From assembly GCA_041228345.1 (NCBI GenBank), contig CP166131.1, forward strand, positions 868,001 to 932,000: DNA of 64,000 nucleotides, in the 5' to 3' direction. Each line of letters starts with the position of its first letter. The first letter of the stretch is position 1. The DNA is from Alphaproteobacteria bacterium LSUCC0396. Its GTDB lineage: Bacteria; Pseudomonadota; Alphaproteobacteria; Puniceispirillales; Puniceispirillaceae. This document shows, one piece after another, positions 34,316 to 43,512 of the stretch. The position numbers and the translations under genes were made by a program. The notes beneath the pieces were generated by a model. It searched no databases and was not told the origin of the DNA. It was given only the letters and a program-made list of their open reading frames with translations.

Positions 34316-35568
34316 TGGAACCGCATGATGCTGTATGGTAACAGCGTTTTGTGATCTATATTTTTGGTGATGCAATCAGCGATTATCTCGGCGGTAGCTG
34401 GCGCCATGCCCAACCCATAATGCGAATGCCCAAAAGCGGCAATGATATTATTCACACCCGGAATCTTACCAAGACAGGGAAGGCTGTCAGGAAAGCTTGG
34501 GCGCGATCCCATCCACTCATCCGGATCAGCACAGTTTAATTGCGGAAAAAGCTTTTTGGCTTGATCAGCAAAACGCCGTGCACGCGCATAATTTGGCGCA
34601 GCTTCAAGACCAGCAAATTCAGCCGTACCGGCAACCCTGACACCAGCTTGCATCAAGCTGGCGACATATTTCTGGTCGGCATCCATAACCGAATGATTGA
34701 TGGTGATACCCGGATTGCGTAATACCAGATGATAGCCACGCTCAGCTTCAAGCGGCAGCTTAATACCAAAGCGTGCCAGCAACTGACATGACCATACGCC
34801 GGCGGCCAGCACAATTTTTTTAGCCGAAAACACCCCCTTATCAGTGACCAGCTGGCAACCACTACCCTGATCGGGATGAATTTCGTGGACCTTTGTTTGG
34901 ATGTGATTGGCACCCTTTGCCAATGCCTTTTCCGCCAAGGCAATTCCAATCCCCGCAGGGTCACTTGCACGCCCCTGATGTTTGATCAGAATTGCCGCCT
35001 CAAAATCATCAGCAATATGCGGTTCGATTTCCTTTAGGGCCTGCTTGTCAATCAGTTCGATTGGCACCTGACGCGCCTGACGCAACTGCCAACCGAGATG
35101 TTCAAGCGACGCCGCATTTGAATTTCGATAGACATGAACATACATGGAGTCGCGAACCAGCTGTTCTTGTCCGGTTCCGGCAAGCCGTTTTTTATAGGCG
35201 GCCACACTGCCCCTGCTTAAGCGGAATAGACCATCAGCAACCGGATCAAGCCGTTCAGACCGCCCTGCCGCCAGAAACCGCAAAACCCATGGCATTAATT
35301 TTGGTAAATAGCCGAGGCGGACCGACACCGGCCCTTCTGGGTCGATTAGCCAGCGCGGAACCTGTTTCCACAAGTCCGGCATTGACTGCGGAACACAGGT
35401 CCATGGCGAGATGACGCCGGCGTTACCATAGCTGGTTTTACTACATACCGGCGCAGGGTCAAAAATCGTGACCTTCATGCCGCGTTCAACAAGTTCAAGC
35501 GCCGTACAGACGCCAATAATGCCTGCCCCAATAACAGCAACATCAATCCTCGTTTCCGGCAGTGTCAT
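34312..35568 (-). CDS. DadA-like D-amino acid dehydrogenase
   Basis: 418-residue flavoprotein with VAVIGAGIIGVCTALELVERG at 10-30, then SYGNAGVISPW, the pattern of DadA and related D-amino acid dehydrogenases. It would oxidise a D- or N-substituted amino acid at the inner membrane. The start overlaps the cupin stop by 4 bases and the stop overlaps the next flavoprotein, so all are coupled. Exact substrate is not readable; proline-type and opine-type compounds are candidates. Confidence 0.87.
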   Translation of the reverse strand: MTLPETRIDVAVIGAGIIGVCTALELVERGMKVTIFDPAPVCSKTSYGNAGVISPWTCVPQSMPDLWKQVPRWLIDPEGPVSVRLGYLPKLMPWVLRFLAAGRSERLDPVADGLFRLSRGSVAAYKKRLAGTGQEQLVRDSMYVHVYRNSNAASLEHLGWQLRQARQVPIELIDKQALKEIEPHIADDFEAAILIKHQGRASDPAGIGIALAEKALAKGANHIQTKVHEIHPDQGSGCQLVTDKGVFSAKKIVLAAGVWSCQLLARFGIKLPLEAERGYHLVLRNPGITINHSVMDADQKYVASLMQAGVRVAGTAEFAGLEAAPNYARARRFADQAKKLFPQLNCADPDEWMGSRPSFPDSLPCLGKIPGVNNIIAAFGHSHYGLGMAPATAEIIADCITKNIDHKTLLPYSIMRFQ

Positions 35569-35921
35569 CGGTCCGGTTCCCCTTCATACCGATCACCGCG
35601 CGATGATGGCGCCGATATCACCAGAAAGCGGATTTCTTCAACCGTCTGATTAACAATTGCATGGGGAGTTTTGGGCGGGATATGCAAGGTCATACCCGGG
35701 CCAATCTCAATATGCTGGCCATCCGCAAACTGCATCACCGCGCGCCCCGCCAGCATATAGAAACATTGTTCCGCTTGATTGTGATAATGATGTTTTTCGC
35801 TGCAGCCAGGTGCCAGCGTTTCCTCAATCACAAGCAAGCCCGCAGTCTCGACAAGTGGCCAGCCAACACCGCCATTACCCCAATGATAGGCCGTCTGCGT
35901 ATCACGTGATGCCGGATGCAT
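35565..35921 (-). CDS. Cupin-domain protein
   Basis: 118-residue single cupin domain. The metal-site motif is EKHHYHNQAEQCFYMLAGRA, then the second motif PPKTPHAIVNQ. The start ATG at 35921 shares its first base with the stop of the TRAP permease (TGATG); an ATG further upstream would lie inside the permease gene. Its stop overlaps the DadA-like gene. Could be an isomerase, a dioxygenase or a ligand sensor for the operon's substrate. Confidence 0.83.
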   Translation of the reverse strand: MHPASRDTQTAYHWGNGGVGWPLVETAGLLVIEETLAPGCSEKHHYHNQAEQCFYMLAGRAVMQFADGQHIEIGPGMTLHIPPKTPHAIVNQTVEEIRFLVISAPSSRGDRYEGEPDR

Positions 35922-38014
35922 CAAACCACTCCTGATTTTGGCTCCTGGCTGAAATAACGCGCATATATTTGCCACACCAGCACCGGCGACGCAAAGGCCA
36001 GTGAATAGAATGCCGCTGTGGCGCTTGGCGAAACTAAAAGCAAACCAGCAATTGCAAACATGACACGGCTTGGCCCGTTCATCGAAACCAGAAAATAGCC
36101 CGCCACCGACGCTGAAATCATGAACACACCCAAAGCACAGGTTATGGTTGTCTGGAAAAATTCGGCATAGGTGAAATAATCATCAAGAACAATCAGCATT
36201 GCCGGTGAATAGACAAACACCATCGGCACCAGCAGCTTGCCAATGCCAAGCGAAAAGGCCGACAACCCAGTTTTGAAAGGGTTTGAACCAGCAATACCAG
36301 CCGCAGCATAAGCGGAAGCACAAACCGGCGGTGTTATCTCAGAAATCACACCGTAATATAAGACAAAAAGATGCGATGCCAGCGGGGGAACACCGAGTCC
36401 TGATAGGGCAGGCTGGGCAACGGTTGCCAACATCACGTAAAGCGCTGTTGTCGGCAAGCCCGCGCCCATTAGGATGCAAGTAATTGCAATTAGAATGAGA
36501 GAAATAAACAGCGTAATGTCGTTTAAGGAAAAATCAATTAATGGCACATAGCTAAACCAGCCTTGAATCGTTTCACCCATGCCAAGCGCGCTGTTGGTTA
36601 CCATGAAGCCCAAGCGAAAACCAAGGCCAGTGGCATTAACGACACCAACGACAATCCCAATTGCCGCACATACCGCTCCAACAGAAAGAGCATACTTCAC
36701 CCCTTGCGACGCACCAGCCATCAAATCACCTACACCGATACGGTGGTTTGGATTTATAAAGCCAACGACTAGTATGGACGTGATACCCCAAAACGCCGCC
36801 ATGTGCGGTGAATAGCCAGAAAACAAGACATAAATCAGTACAATAAGAGGGATAGCTGTCATCCAACCTTGCTTGAGCACCGCCAAAAATTGAGGTATCT
36901 GTTCAGGGCTAAGGCCTTTAAGGCCTAATTTTTTAGCCTTAAAATGGACAATAGACATAACTCCAATGTAATGCATTGCTGCAGGTACAGCTGCTGCGAT
37001 AACCACCGTAGTGTATGAAATTTCAAGAAACTCAGCCAAAACAAAAGCTGCGGCTCCCATGATAGGCGGGGTAATTTGTCCACCAGCACTAGCCGCAGCT
37101 TCAACGCCACCAGCAAAATGTCCGGGATAACCGCTTTTTTTCATGTTCGGTATGGTTAGTGATCCCGTTGATACGGTATTGGCGATTGATGATCCTGAGA
37201 TCGTGCCAAACAGCGCCGAAGATACGACCGAAACCTTTGCTAGGCCGCCGGTATATCTGCCGGCAACGACTGTCGCCAAATCAACGAAGAATTGTCCAAG
37301 GCCAATGCGCTGAGCCAAAACGCCAAACAGCACAAAATGAAACACCACTGTCGAGACAATCCACAAGGTAACCCCATAGATACCAAGATCTGGAAAATAC
37401 ATGTTATTAACAAAAAGTGACCAGCTCAGACCTGGATGCTTCATGATTTGAATAGGAATTGATTGCCCAAAAATCGCGTACGCTGTGAATAAAAGAATGA
37501 TGATCGGTACAATTATACCAATCGTTCGCCGTACCGCTTCAAGCAGGACAAAAATCAAAACTGTTCCAAAAAATACATCAATCGGCAAGGGCACACCCAT
37601 GCGTAGCACTTGTTCAGGAACAACTAAACTGAACCCCAAGAAGTGAAACTCAAACCCATACCAGCTAAAGCCAACATATAGTGACGCCGTCACACCCGCA
37701 ATCATCAGCAGCCAGTCATAGATTGGCACACCGGAGAAGCTCCACCACGGTTGTTCATTTACCGACCGTTGCCGCAGACGCTTTGACGCAGGAAAAGAAA
37801 TAAAGATTAAAATAATGACGCCCGACATATGGGCACCCATATGCCAATAATCCACCGGCACACCAATGCCCGATGTCACGTAATGATAAAGTGCAAAAAT
37901 AATACTGAAGGAGAAAACAAACTTAGCAAGCCATGCGCCAATCGGCCTTGTGGCAAGTGAGTCGTCATATTTGCTCTCAAGAGATAATGCCCGCTCAAGG
38001 CTAAACTTTTCCAT
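35921..38014 (-). CDS. TRAP transporter fused permease (4TM/12TM)
   Basis: 697-residue inner-membrane protein that fuses the small (DctQ-like, N-terminal) and large (DctM-like, C-terminal) TRAP permease subunits, as is normal for TAXI-type systems. Many hydrophobic segments; the large-subunit core includes SGSSIANTVSTGSLTIP and GQITPPIMGAAAF. With the TAXI binding protein upstream it imports an organic anion or amino acid using a sodium or proton gradient. It follows the binding-protein gene after an 85-bp gap with a strong hairpin and overlaps the cupin gene by one base. Confidence 0.93.
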   Translation of the reverse strand: MEKFSLERALSLESKYDDSLATRPIGAWLAKFVFSFSIIFALYHYVTSGIGVPVDYWHMGAHMSGVIILIFISFPASKRLRQRSVNEQPWWSFSGVPIYDWLLMIAGVTASLYVGFSWYGFEFHFLGFSLVVPEQVLRMGVPLPIDVFFGTVLIFVLLEAVRRTIGIIVPIIILLFTAYAIFGQSIPIQIMKHPGLSWSLFVNNMYFPDLGIYGVTLWIVSTVVFHFVLFGVLAQRIGLGQFFVDLATVVAGRYTGGLAKVSVVSSALFGTISGSSIANTVSTGSLTIPNMKKSGYPGHFAGGVEAAASAGGQITPPIMGAAAFVLAEFLEISYTTVVIAAAVPAAMHYIGVMSIVHFKAKKLGLKGLSPEQIPQFLAVLKQGWMTAIPLIVLIYVLFSGYSPHMAAFWGITSILVVGFINPNHRIGVGDLMAGASQGVKYALSVGAVCAAIGIVVGVVNATGLGFRLGFMVTNSALGMGETIQGWFSYVPLIDFSLNDITLFISLILIAITCILMGAGLPTTALYVMLATVAQPALSGLGVPPLASHLFVLYYGVISEITPPVCASAYAAAGIAGSNPFKTGLSAFSLGIGKLLVPMVFVYSPAMLIVLDDYFTYAEFFQTTITCALGVFMISASVAGYFLVSMNGPSRVMFAIAGLLLVSPSATAAFYSLAFASPVLVWQIYARYFSQEPKSGVV

Positions 38015-38058
38015 GACTCTGCGCCCCTGATCGAGAGGTAATATTCAAAATTTGGATT

Positions 38059-38087
38059 TGTTGGGGCGGCAACTGACCGCCCCAACA
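38059..38087 (-). promoter_or_regulatory. Intercistronic hairpin between TAXI binding protein and TRAP permease
   Basis: TGTTGGGGCGG (38059-38069) pairs perfectly with CCGCCCCAACA (38077-38087) over a 7-base loop, an 11-bp GC-rich stem. There is no T-run after it on the minus strand. Placement suggests it protects the binding-protein mRNA 3' end or partly stops transcription, so the binding protein is made in excess. Confidence 0.65.
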
Positions 38088-38099
38088 GAAATTATGGAA

Positions 38100-39092
38100 T
38101 TACATCAAGCCAGCTTCTTTGTAGAAACGCTCGGCGCCAGGATGCAATGGAATCAAAACACCCTTCAACGCTGTTGCTTTCTGGATGGCTTTGCCTTTTG
38201 GATGACCTTTATCTAGCAACTTGCGGGTATTGTCGTTCCACAATGCTTTGGTGATCTCATAGATAAGGTCGGCAGGCTGATCGATTGACGTGATAAACTG
38301 ACCATTCACCGCGACAGTGTTGACGTTATAGCCGATGTTTTCATAAACACCCGCTTCAATGACGTCTTCAACATAGTAAGGAATGATCTGATTGATCGTC
38401 TTTTGCTCATCAGCTGAAAAGCTGTAAAGATCAAAGCCTTTGGTTGAACCCAGCTGGATCAGGGATGAAAGCGGTGTACCAGCAGCATAGAAGAACGCGT
38501 CGATTTGCCCATCAGCAAGACGCTGTGCGCTTTGTCCAACGTTCAACTCATATTCTTCAGCCTTGATATCATAATGCTTGAGGATCATGCGAACAGACAC
38601 CTGAGTACCGGAACCTGCCGCAGCCACGCCAACCTTCATACCGTTAAGGTCTTTCAGGCTGTTTAGCTTTGTTCCCTTTTTAAGCACCAAATGCATGCTC
38701 TCCGGGTAAAGATTTGCAATGACGCGGATCTTGTCTTTTTTGTTGTCCACAAACTTGCCTTCGCCGTTATAGCTTTGCACAACAGTTTGTGCCCCTGCCA
38801 GACCGGCATCAAGCGAGCCTGCTTGAATGGCATTAGCGTTAAAAACCGATGCAGTTGTTGAAACAGCAATCGCAACCAGACCAGGCACACCACAGCTGCC
38901 GCCTTTCTCACATGGGCGTGAGCCTGGCGGGTTTGAGATTGCGTTAGCGATCAAACCACCGATCGGGTAATAGGTGCCACCAGTGCCACCGGTGCCAATC
39001 CGGAAAAATTTCATGTCCTGCGCCTGAGCCACACTGCCCATTGCAAGCAATGAAACCAAAGCTGTAGCAAATAGCTTGCTTAAATATTTCAT
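38100..39092 (-). CDS. TAXI-family TRAP transporter substrate-binding protein
   Basis: 330-residue periplasmic protein. Signal peptide about 1-25 (MKYLSKLFATALVSLLAMGS..AQAQ). The mature part opens FRIGTGGTGGTYYPIGGLIAN, the TAXI hallmark, and contains LAGAQTVVQ and GMKVGVAAAGSGTQ. The ATG at 39092 has GGAGGAA upstream. First gene of the long operon down to 30380 and divergent from the LysR gene. TAXI ligands are poorly known (glutamate, 2-oxoglutarate and others), so the ligand is best guessed from the downstream dehydrogenases. Confidence 0.94.
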   Translation of the reverse strand: MKYLSKLFATALVSLLAMGSVAQAQDMKFFRIGTGGTGGTYYPIGGLIANAISNPPGSRPCEKGGSCGVPGLVAIAVSTTASVFNANAIQAGSLDAGLAGAQTVVQSYNGEGKFVDNKKDKIRVIANLYPESMHLVLKKGTKLNSLKDLNGMKVGVAAAGSGTQVSVRMILKHYDIKAEEYELNVGQSAQRLADGQIDAFFYAAGTPLSSLIQLGSTKGFDLYSFSADEQKTINQIIPYYVEDVIEAGVYENIGYNVNTVAVNGQFITSIDQPADLIYEITKALWNDNTRKLLDKGHPKGKAIQKATALKGVLIPLHPGAERFYKEAGLM

Positions 39093-39334
39093 GCGTTCCT
39101 CCACAATATTTGCGTCTATTAATTTAGCATTTGCAGCTGATTGCCCGTAAGGCATGGTTTCAGCTAAACGCCTAGCCCAACAAATGAAGGGTACACCCCT
39201 AATCTAAGCGCGATGCACGACGACAGGGCAATCCCCCAATTGCCTATTCAGCATCACAAAAAAAATGACGCCAATTAACAACAGATTAAATTCCAGAAAA
39301 TCCATTAGCACAAATTATAAATTATTCTAATTCC

Positions 39335-39349
39335 ATAAGTTTTTCTTAT
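39335..39349. promoter_or_regulatory. Candidate LysR-type operator
   Basis: ATAAG-TTTTT-CTTAT is a perfect dyad containing the T-N11-A spacing of LysR boxes. It lies 43 bp before the LysR gene in the 300-bp AT-rich gap (39093-39392) shared with the TAXI-TRAP operon. It may serve autoregulation and control of the operon. Confidence 0.45.
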
Positions 39350-39392
39350 TGGCTATCATATGAATTCTGGCAAATAGAAAAATGGGCACCGC

Positions 39393-40340
39393 ATGATCAG
39401 CATATGGCAAATGACAGTAATTCGGGAAATAATGACTGCTGGCTCAATTTCTGCAGCGGCGCGTCAATTGGGGCGTACCCAGCCTGCACTGAGCGCCACC
39501 GTTAAAGAAATTGAGCGAAACATGAATTGCCAACTATTTGAGCGTGAAAAAGGTCGTCTAATCCCCATGCCTGAGACCTTTTTCCTGCTCGACAGAGCCA
39601 CGGCGATTTTAGAACAGGTTGACGACCTTAAACGGCTGTTAAAATCGGGTAATGAAGCAATCCCAAGGAAAATAAATATAAGTTCTATGCCAGTCTTTGG
39701 TGATCATTTTTTGCCGGGGATTATTGCTGAATTCTCCAAAGATTATCCACAGGCTAGTTTTCAGGTTGCCGTTCAAGGCTCGCCCGAAGTGATTGCCAGC
39801 ATGGAGGCACAACGATTTGATGTTGGCCTTGCCGAGCGCGGCGAAGATAGCGATTTAATTCACTGTCGGCATTTTGACGTTGATTGTGTTTGTGCTTTAC
39901 CAAATGGTGATCCGCTGTTGGCCAAATCAGTGATTGAGCCTGCCGACCTCGCAGGTCGACCATGTGCCAGCTTTCTTCCCGAACATCATATTGCCAAGGC
40001 GCTAAAAGCGACTTTTGACAATGCCGGCGCAGCTTTCGATCCAAAATTTCAGATGCAGAATGGTGCTGCCCAATATGAAATTATCGGATCAGGCGCAGGC
40101 TTTGGCGTCTTCAGCCCCTTAAATGCCTGGATACATAGACACCTTTGGTCAAATAACAACAACATTGCCTTTCGACGATTTAAACCGCAGATAACTTATC
40201 GATTTTCTATCATTACTCCAAAACGTCGGCCGCTATCACGATCGGCAATGGCCTTTGCAGCGACACTTGAGGCTGCAGTCATCAAAATGCTGGCAGAAGC
40301 GCAAAGTCACGTTGATGATGGCACGTCGGTCACGTCATAA
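39393..40340 (+). CDS. LysR-family transcriptional regulator
   Basis: 315 residues. N-terminal helix-turn-helix at about 3-62 (TAGSISAAARQLGRTQPALSATVKEIE), then a periplasmic-binding-like effector domain from about 90. It faces away from the TAXI-TRAP/dehydrogenase operon with an operator-like dyad between, so it is the likely regulator and the operon substrate the likely effector. The gene downstream (second TRAP permease) is convergent. Confidence 0.93.
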   Translation: MISIWQMTVIREIMTAGSISAAARQLGRTQPALSATVKEIERNMNCQLFEREKGRLIPMPETFFLLDRATAILEQVDDLKRLLKSGNEAIPRKINISSMPVFGDHFLPGIIAEFSKDYPQASFQVAVQGSPEVIASMEAQRFDVGLAERGEDSDLIHCRHFDVDCVCALPNGDPLLAKSVIEPADLAGRPCASFLPEHHIAKALKATFDNAGAAFDPKFQMQNGAAQYEIIGSGAGFGVFSPLNAWIHRHLWSNNNNIAFRRFKPQITYRFSIITPKRRPLSRSAMAFAATLEAAVIKMLAEAQSHVDDGTSVTS

Positions 40341-40411
40341 TGATGTCAGTCATAATAACATCGGCGCTTGCCAAATCTACGATATAGGCACGCGCCACCA
40401 ACGATTAGAAT

Positions 40412-42178
40412 TTAGTTCATCAGCAATAGTGCCATGCCCAGAACAAGGCTTATCAGGCGGCGAAACGGTTTGGCTGCACTGATTACCGCATAGGATGTCA
40501 GACCAAGAGCGAGGGCAATTTTGCAAAACGCAAATAATGACAATACAGGCGTCGTGTCGATTGTCAGCAGCTCGGGATGCATCACCATACCAAGCGGGAT
40601 CAGATAAAGTCCGATACCAAGCGCCATCGCCGTCAGCCCGACCCGCAGCCAGTTTTCACCAACCATGCCAGCAGCGATAAACACCCCACCACAAACGGGC
40701 GGCGTGATTGTCGATAAAAGCGCATACCAGAAAACAAACAAATGCACCGTCAATGGTGCCATTCCAAGATCAATCAATGCCGGCCCTGCAACCGAAACAC
40801 AGATCACATAGGCCGCGGTTGTTGGCACTTCCATGCCAAGGAAAAGACAAGCAAGCGCGGTTAATAATAATGCTGGCCAGATCATTCCGCCCGAAAAAGA
40901 CAAAATAAGTGATGTCACCTTAATCCCGAGACCGGTTATTCCAAGCACGCCTATGATAATCGATGCGCAAAGAATTATTGACGCGATCATGGCAATCTGG
41001 CCGCCGGCTATGACAGCCGCGTCACATATGCGCCCCACGCCCGCACGAAAGCTTATTACCAGTGATCCGTTAATAAATAGCAAAAATGTTGCGGCTAAGA
41101 TGGCCACTGCGGCGGCATATTGCGGGGTAAAACCGACATACATAAAAAACAAAAGAACGGTAAATGGTATCAAAAAGAAGCTGGCCGTTATCAGCACGTT
41201 TCGAAAAGCCGGACGCGCCGCGGGATCAAGCGGGCGCAGTCCGAAACGTATTGCATAAATATCCACCCCAATCCAAACGGCAAAGAAATATAATAGCGCC
41301 GGCAGTGCAGCCGCGACAATGATCTCGCCATAGGGGATGCCGGTTAATTCGACCATGACGAACGCGCCTGCGCCCATTAATGGCGGCATGATCTGACCGC
41401 CTGATGACGCCACCGCCTCTACCGCCGCCGCGATCCGTTTTGGATAGCCAAGTGAGGTCATCGTTGGCAATGTTACAATACCGGTAGAGGCCACATTTGC
41501 CGATGCCGAACCTGATATTGACCCAAATAATGCTGACGATAGAACCGATACTTTTGCCGCGCCCCCTCGCAGCCGCCCTGCCGCCGATGTCGCAACATTC
41601 ATAAAGCCGGCACCAGCCTCGCCCGCATTCAACATGGCCCCAAAAATAACAAAAATCGCAACGATTGAGACGGAAACACCGGTTAATGTGCCCCAGATAC
41701 CGCCCTCGGCGATTGTCATTGTGCCAAGAAAGCTGGCAAGCGGCGTTCCCGGATGGCCAAATTCGCCCGGAACATAGTTACCAAACAGCCCATAGAAAAG
41801 CGCGATCAAAGCCAGCAGAGGAAGCGGCCAACCAATGGACCTGCGCGCCATTTCCAATACCGTCATCAACAGGATAACTGCAACAAACGTCTGAAACTGA
41901 TTGGCAAGATAGCCATATTGATCGAGCAGCAAATTGTGATTTACGACAATCCAGAGGCAAGCCGCCATTCCGATGATGGTAAAGCCCCAGTCACAAACGC
42001 GCCGCAACCCAATTGATGATTTGAACAGAAAAACCCACGGGATAACCAGCGCCATGTGAAGCGGCCTTGATACAAGATTGGGCACAAGGCCGGAAAAAAT
42101 GAGCCATAGATGAAACACAACAGATAAAGCCCCAAGCCCAATCCAAATAGATCTTGTTGATTTCAACGGTGCCATCAT
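40412..42178 (-). CDS. Second TRAP transporter fused permease
   Basis: 588-residue polytopic inner-membrane protein, again with fused small and large TRAP subunits but shorter than the first. Core motif SGSASANVASTGIVTLP, then GGQIMPPLMGAGAF; the C-terminus is a hydrophobic tail. It follows the second TAXI binding protein after a 93-bp gap containing an attenuator-like hairpin. Convergent with the LysR gene. Substrate unknown. Confidence 0.92.
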   Translation of the reverse strand: MMAPLKSTRSIWIGLGALSVVFHLWLIFSGLVPNLVSRPLHMALVIPWVFLFKSSIGLRRVCDWGFTIIGMAACLWIVVNHNLLLDQYGYLANQFQTFVAVILLMTVLEMARRSIGWPLPLLALIALFYGLFGNYVPGEFGHPGTPLASFLGTMTIAEGGIWGTLTGVSVSIVAIFVIFGAMLNAGEAGAGFMNVATSAAGRLRGGAAKVSVLSSALFGSISGSASANVASTGIVTLPTMTSLGYPKRIAAAVEAVASSGGQIMPPLMGAGAFVMVELTGIPYGEIIVAAALPALLYFFAVWIGVDIYAIRFGLRPLDPAARPAFRNVLITASFFLIPFTVLLFFMYVGFTPQYAAAVAILAATFLLFINGSLVISFRAGVGRICDAAVIAGGQIAMIASIILCASIIIGVLGITGLGIKVTSLILSFSGGMIWPALLLTALACLFLGMEVPTTAAYVICVSVAGPALIDLGMAPLTVHLFVFWYALLSTITPPVCGGVFIAAGMVGENWLRVGLTAMALGIGLYLIPLGMVMHPELLTIDTTPVLSLFAFCKIALALGLTSYAVISAAKPFRRLISLVLGMALLLMN

Positions 42179-42205
42179 TGACAGATTTCCAGCTTAATAT
42201 CCGAT

Positions 42206-42239
42206 AAAAAAGGGCAACCATTATCACCAACGCTTGCCC
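42206..42239 (-). terminator. Attenuator-like hairpin between second TAXI gene and its permease
   Basis: Read on the minus strand, GGGCAA and TTGCCC form a 6-bp stem over a 16-base loop, followed directly by six Ts. This resembles a weak intrinsic terminator between binding-protein and permease genes and would lower permease expression relative to the binding protein. Confidence 0.5.
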
Positions 42240-42271
42240 CTATCATCTTGGTTTCACTGAACCGAAAATGA

Positions 42272-43228
42272 TCAGTGATGTGATGCCAGCTTGGCACCGA
42301 CCTCTTTATAGTATTTTACGGCGCCCGGATGGATCTCGGTCACAATATTATCAAGCATATCAAGCGATACACCATTCCACCATTTTGCCGCAGAACCCAT
42401 GGACGCTTTCGCTTCCCAAAAGGTTTTGGTCAAGGCATAGGCTGTCGCGTCATCCATATCTGTTGTGGCAAAGGCGACAACGGGCAATGATGTTGTGGTA
42501 ATCTCCGACGACTGACCAGCATATGTGCCAGCCGGTATCTCGAGCCGCGTGCGCTTTGACAGTTTGATTTGCTCATCAGATAGAGACAGCACCCTCGCAC
42601 CGGCAGATGCTGCCGCCTCGATCACATTTGGTGCCGGGTAGGATCCGGCCGTCACAAACCCGTCAATCTGGCCATTCTTTAGCGCAGGAACCGCATTCGA
42701 TAATTCAACCTCAGCCAGCTTCACCTTGCCTTCAAGGCCAAACAGCTTGAGATATTTTGCGCCTTCTCTCGCACCAAACGACCCCTTGCCAAGCAAAATT
42801 GTCTTGCCCTCCATACCGCTGAAATCGGTTACACCTGACGCTTCCGACATCACAAAATGCATGGTCAAAGACGGAATTGGGAACAAAGCCCTGATTTCAT
42901 TAAAGCGCGGATTTGCCTTATCCTTGAACATCGCCTTGCCACCACGGGCCAGATTGATCAGCGTGGGCGGTGTGGTGAACACATAATTACCTTTACGGCC
43001 GATCACTTCCATCACATTTTGAACCGACCCCTGACTCTCTTCGACGGTGACAGTTATGTCGCCCTTCGAGCCTTGCTTCACCCCCTCGGCAATCTGTACC
43101 GCCATTTGATAATAGGATGAAGTCGACTTTGCCGATTTATAGGTAACGCGCGTTTCACTTATCGCTTGTGTTGCTGGCACGATCATCGCCGCCGCCAGCA
43201 AAATCTTTGCTATCGAATTGAGTTTCAT
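42272..43228 (-). CDS. Second TAXI-family substrate-binding protein
   Basis: 318 residues with a signal peptide (about 1-23, ending ATQAISE). The mature part has YKSAKSTSSYYQMAVQIAEG in place of the usual GTGGTGGTYYP, so the ligand loop is divergent. GKTILLGKGSFG and NGQIDGFVTAGSYPAP match TAXI positions. It diverges from the M20 peptidase/amidase pair, so an amide, peptide or acylated amino acid is a reasonable ligand guess. Confidence 0.88.
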   Translation of the reverse strand: MKLNSIAKILLAAAMIVPATQAISETRVTYKSAKSTSSYYQMAVQIAEGVKQGSKGDITVTVEESQGSVQNVMEVIGRKGNYVFTTPPTLINLARGGKAMFKDKANPRFNEIRALFPIPSLTMHFVMSEASGVTDFSGMEGKTILLGKGSFGAREGAKYLKLFGLEGKVKLAEVELSNAVPALKNGQIDGFVTAGSYPAPNVIEAAASAGARVLSLSDEQIKLSKRTRLEIPAGTYAGQSSEITTTSLPVVAFATTDMDDATAYALTKTFWEAKASMGSAAKWWNGVSLDMLDNIVTEIHPGAVKYYKEVGAKLASHH

Positions 43229-43512
43229 TGTTTTTGCCTCCCAAAATATTTTTAAAACCCTAGCACATTAGGCTAGTGGTTCAATCGCAATATCAAGCCG
43301 GCATTTATAACAAGGCCGCGTTGTCATTATTCTTGATACTGCCACGGCAATGCGCTTACAGCGTCAGTCACTATGCCGTTTTAGCCATAAATCAACCGAT
43401 CCCTTCCAAGGTTATTGGCTGAGAATAAACTTCACTTTTTCATCATGCTGGTTTTATGCTCATGGGATTAGCTTTGCCGCAAATGCGGGTATGTGACGAA
43501 AGGGAAATGGCA

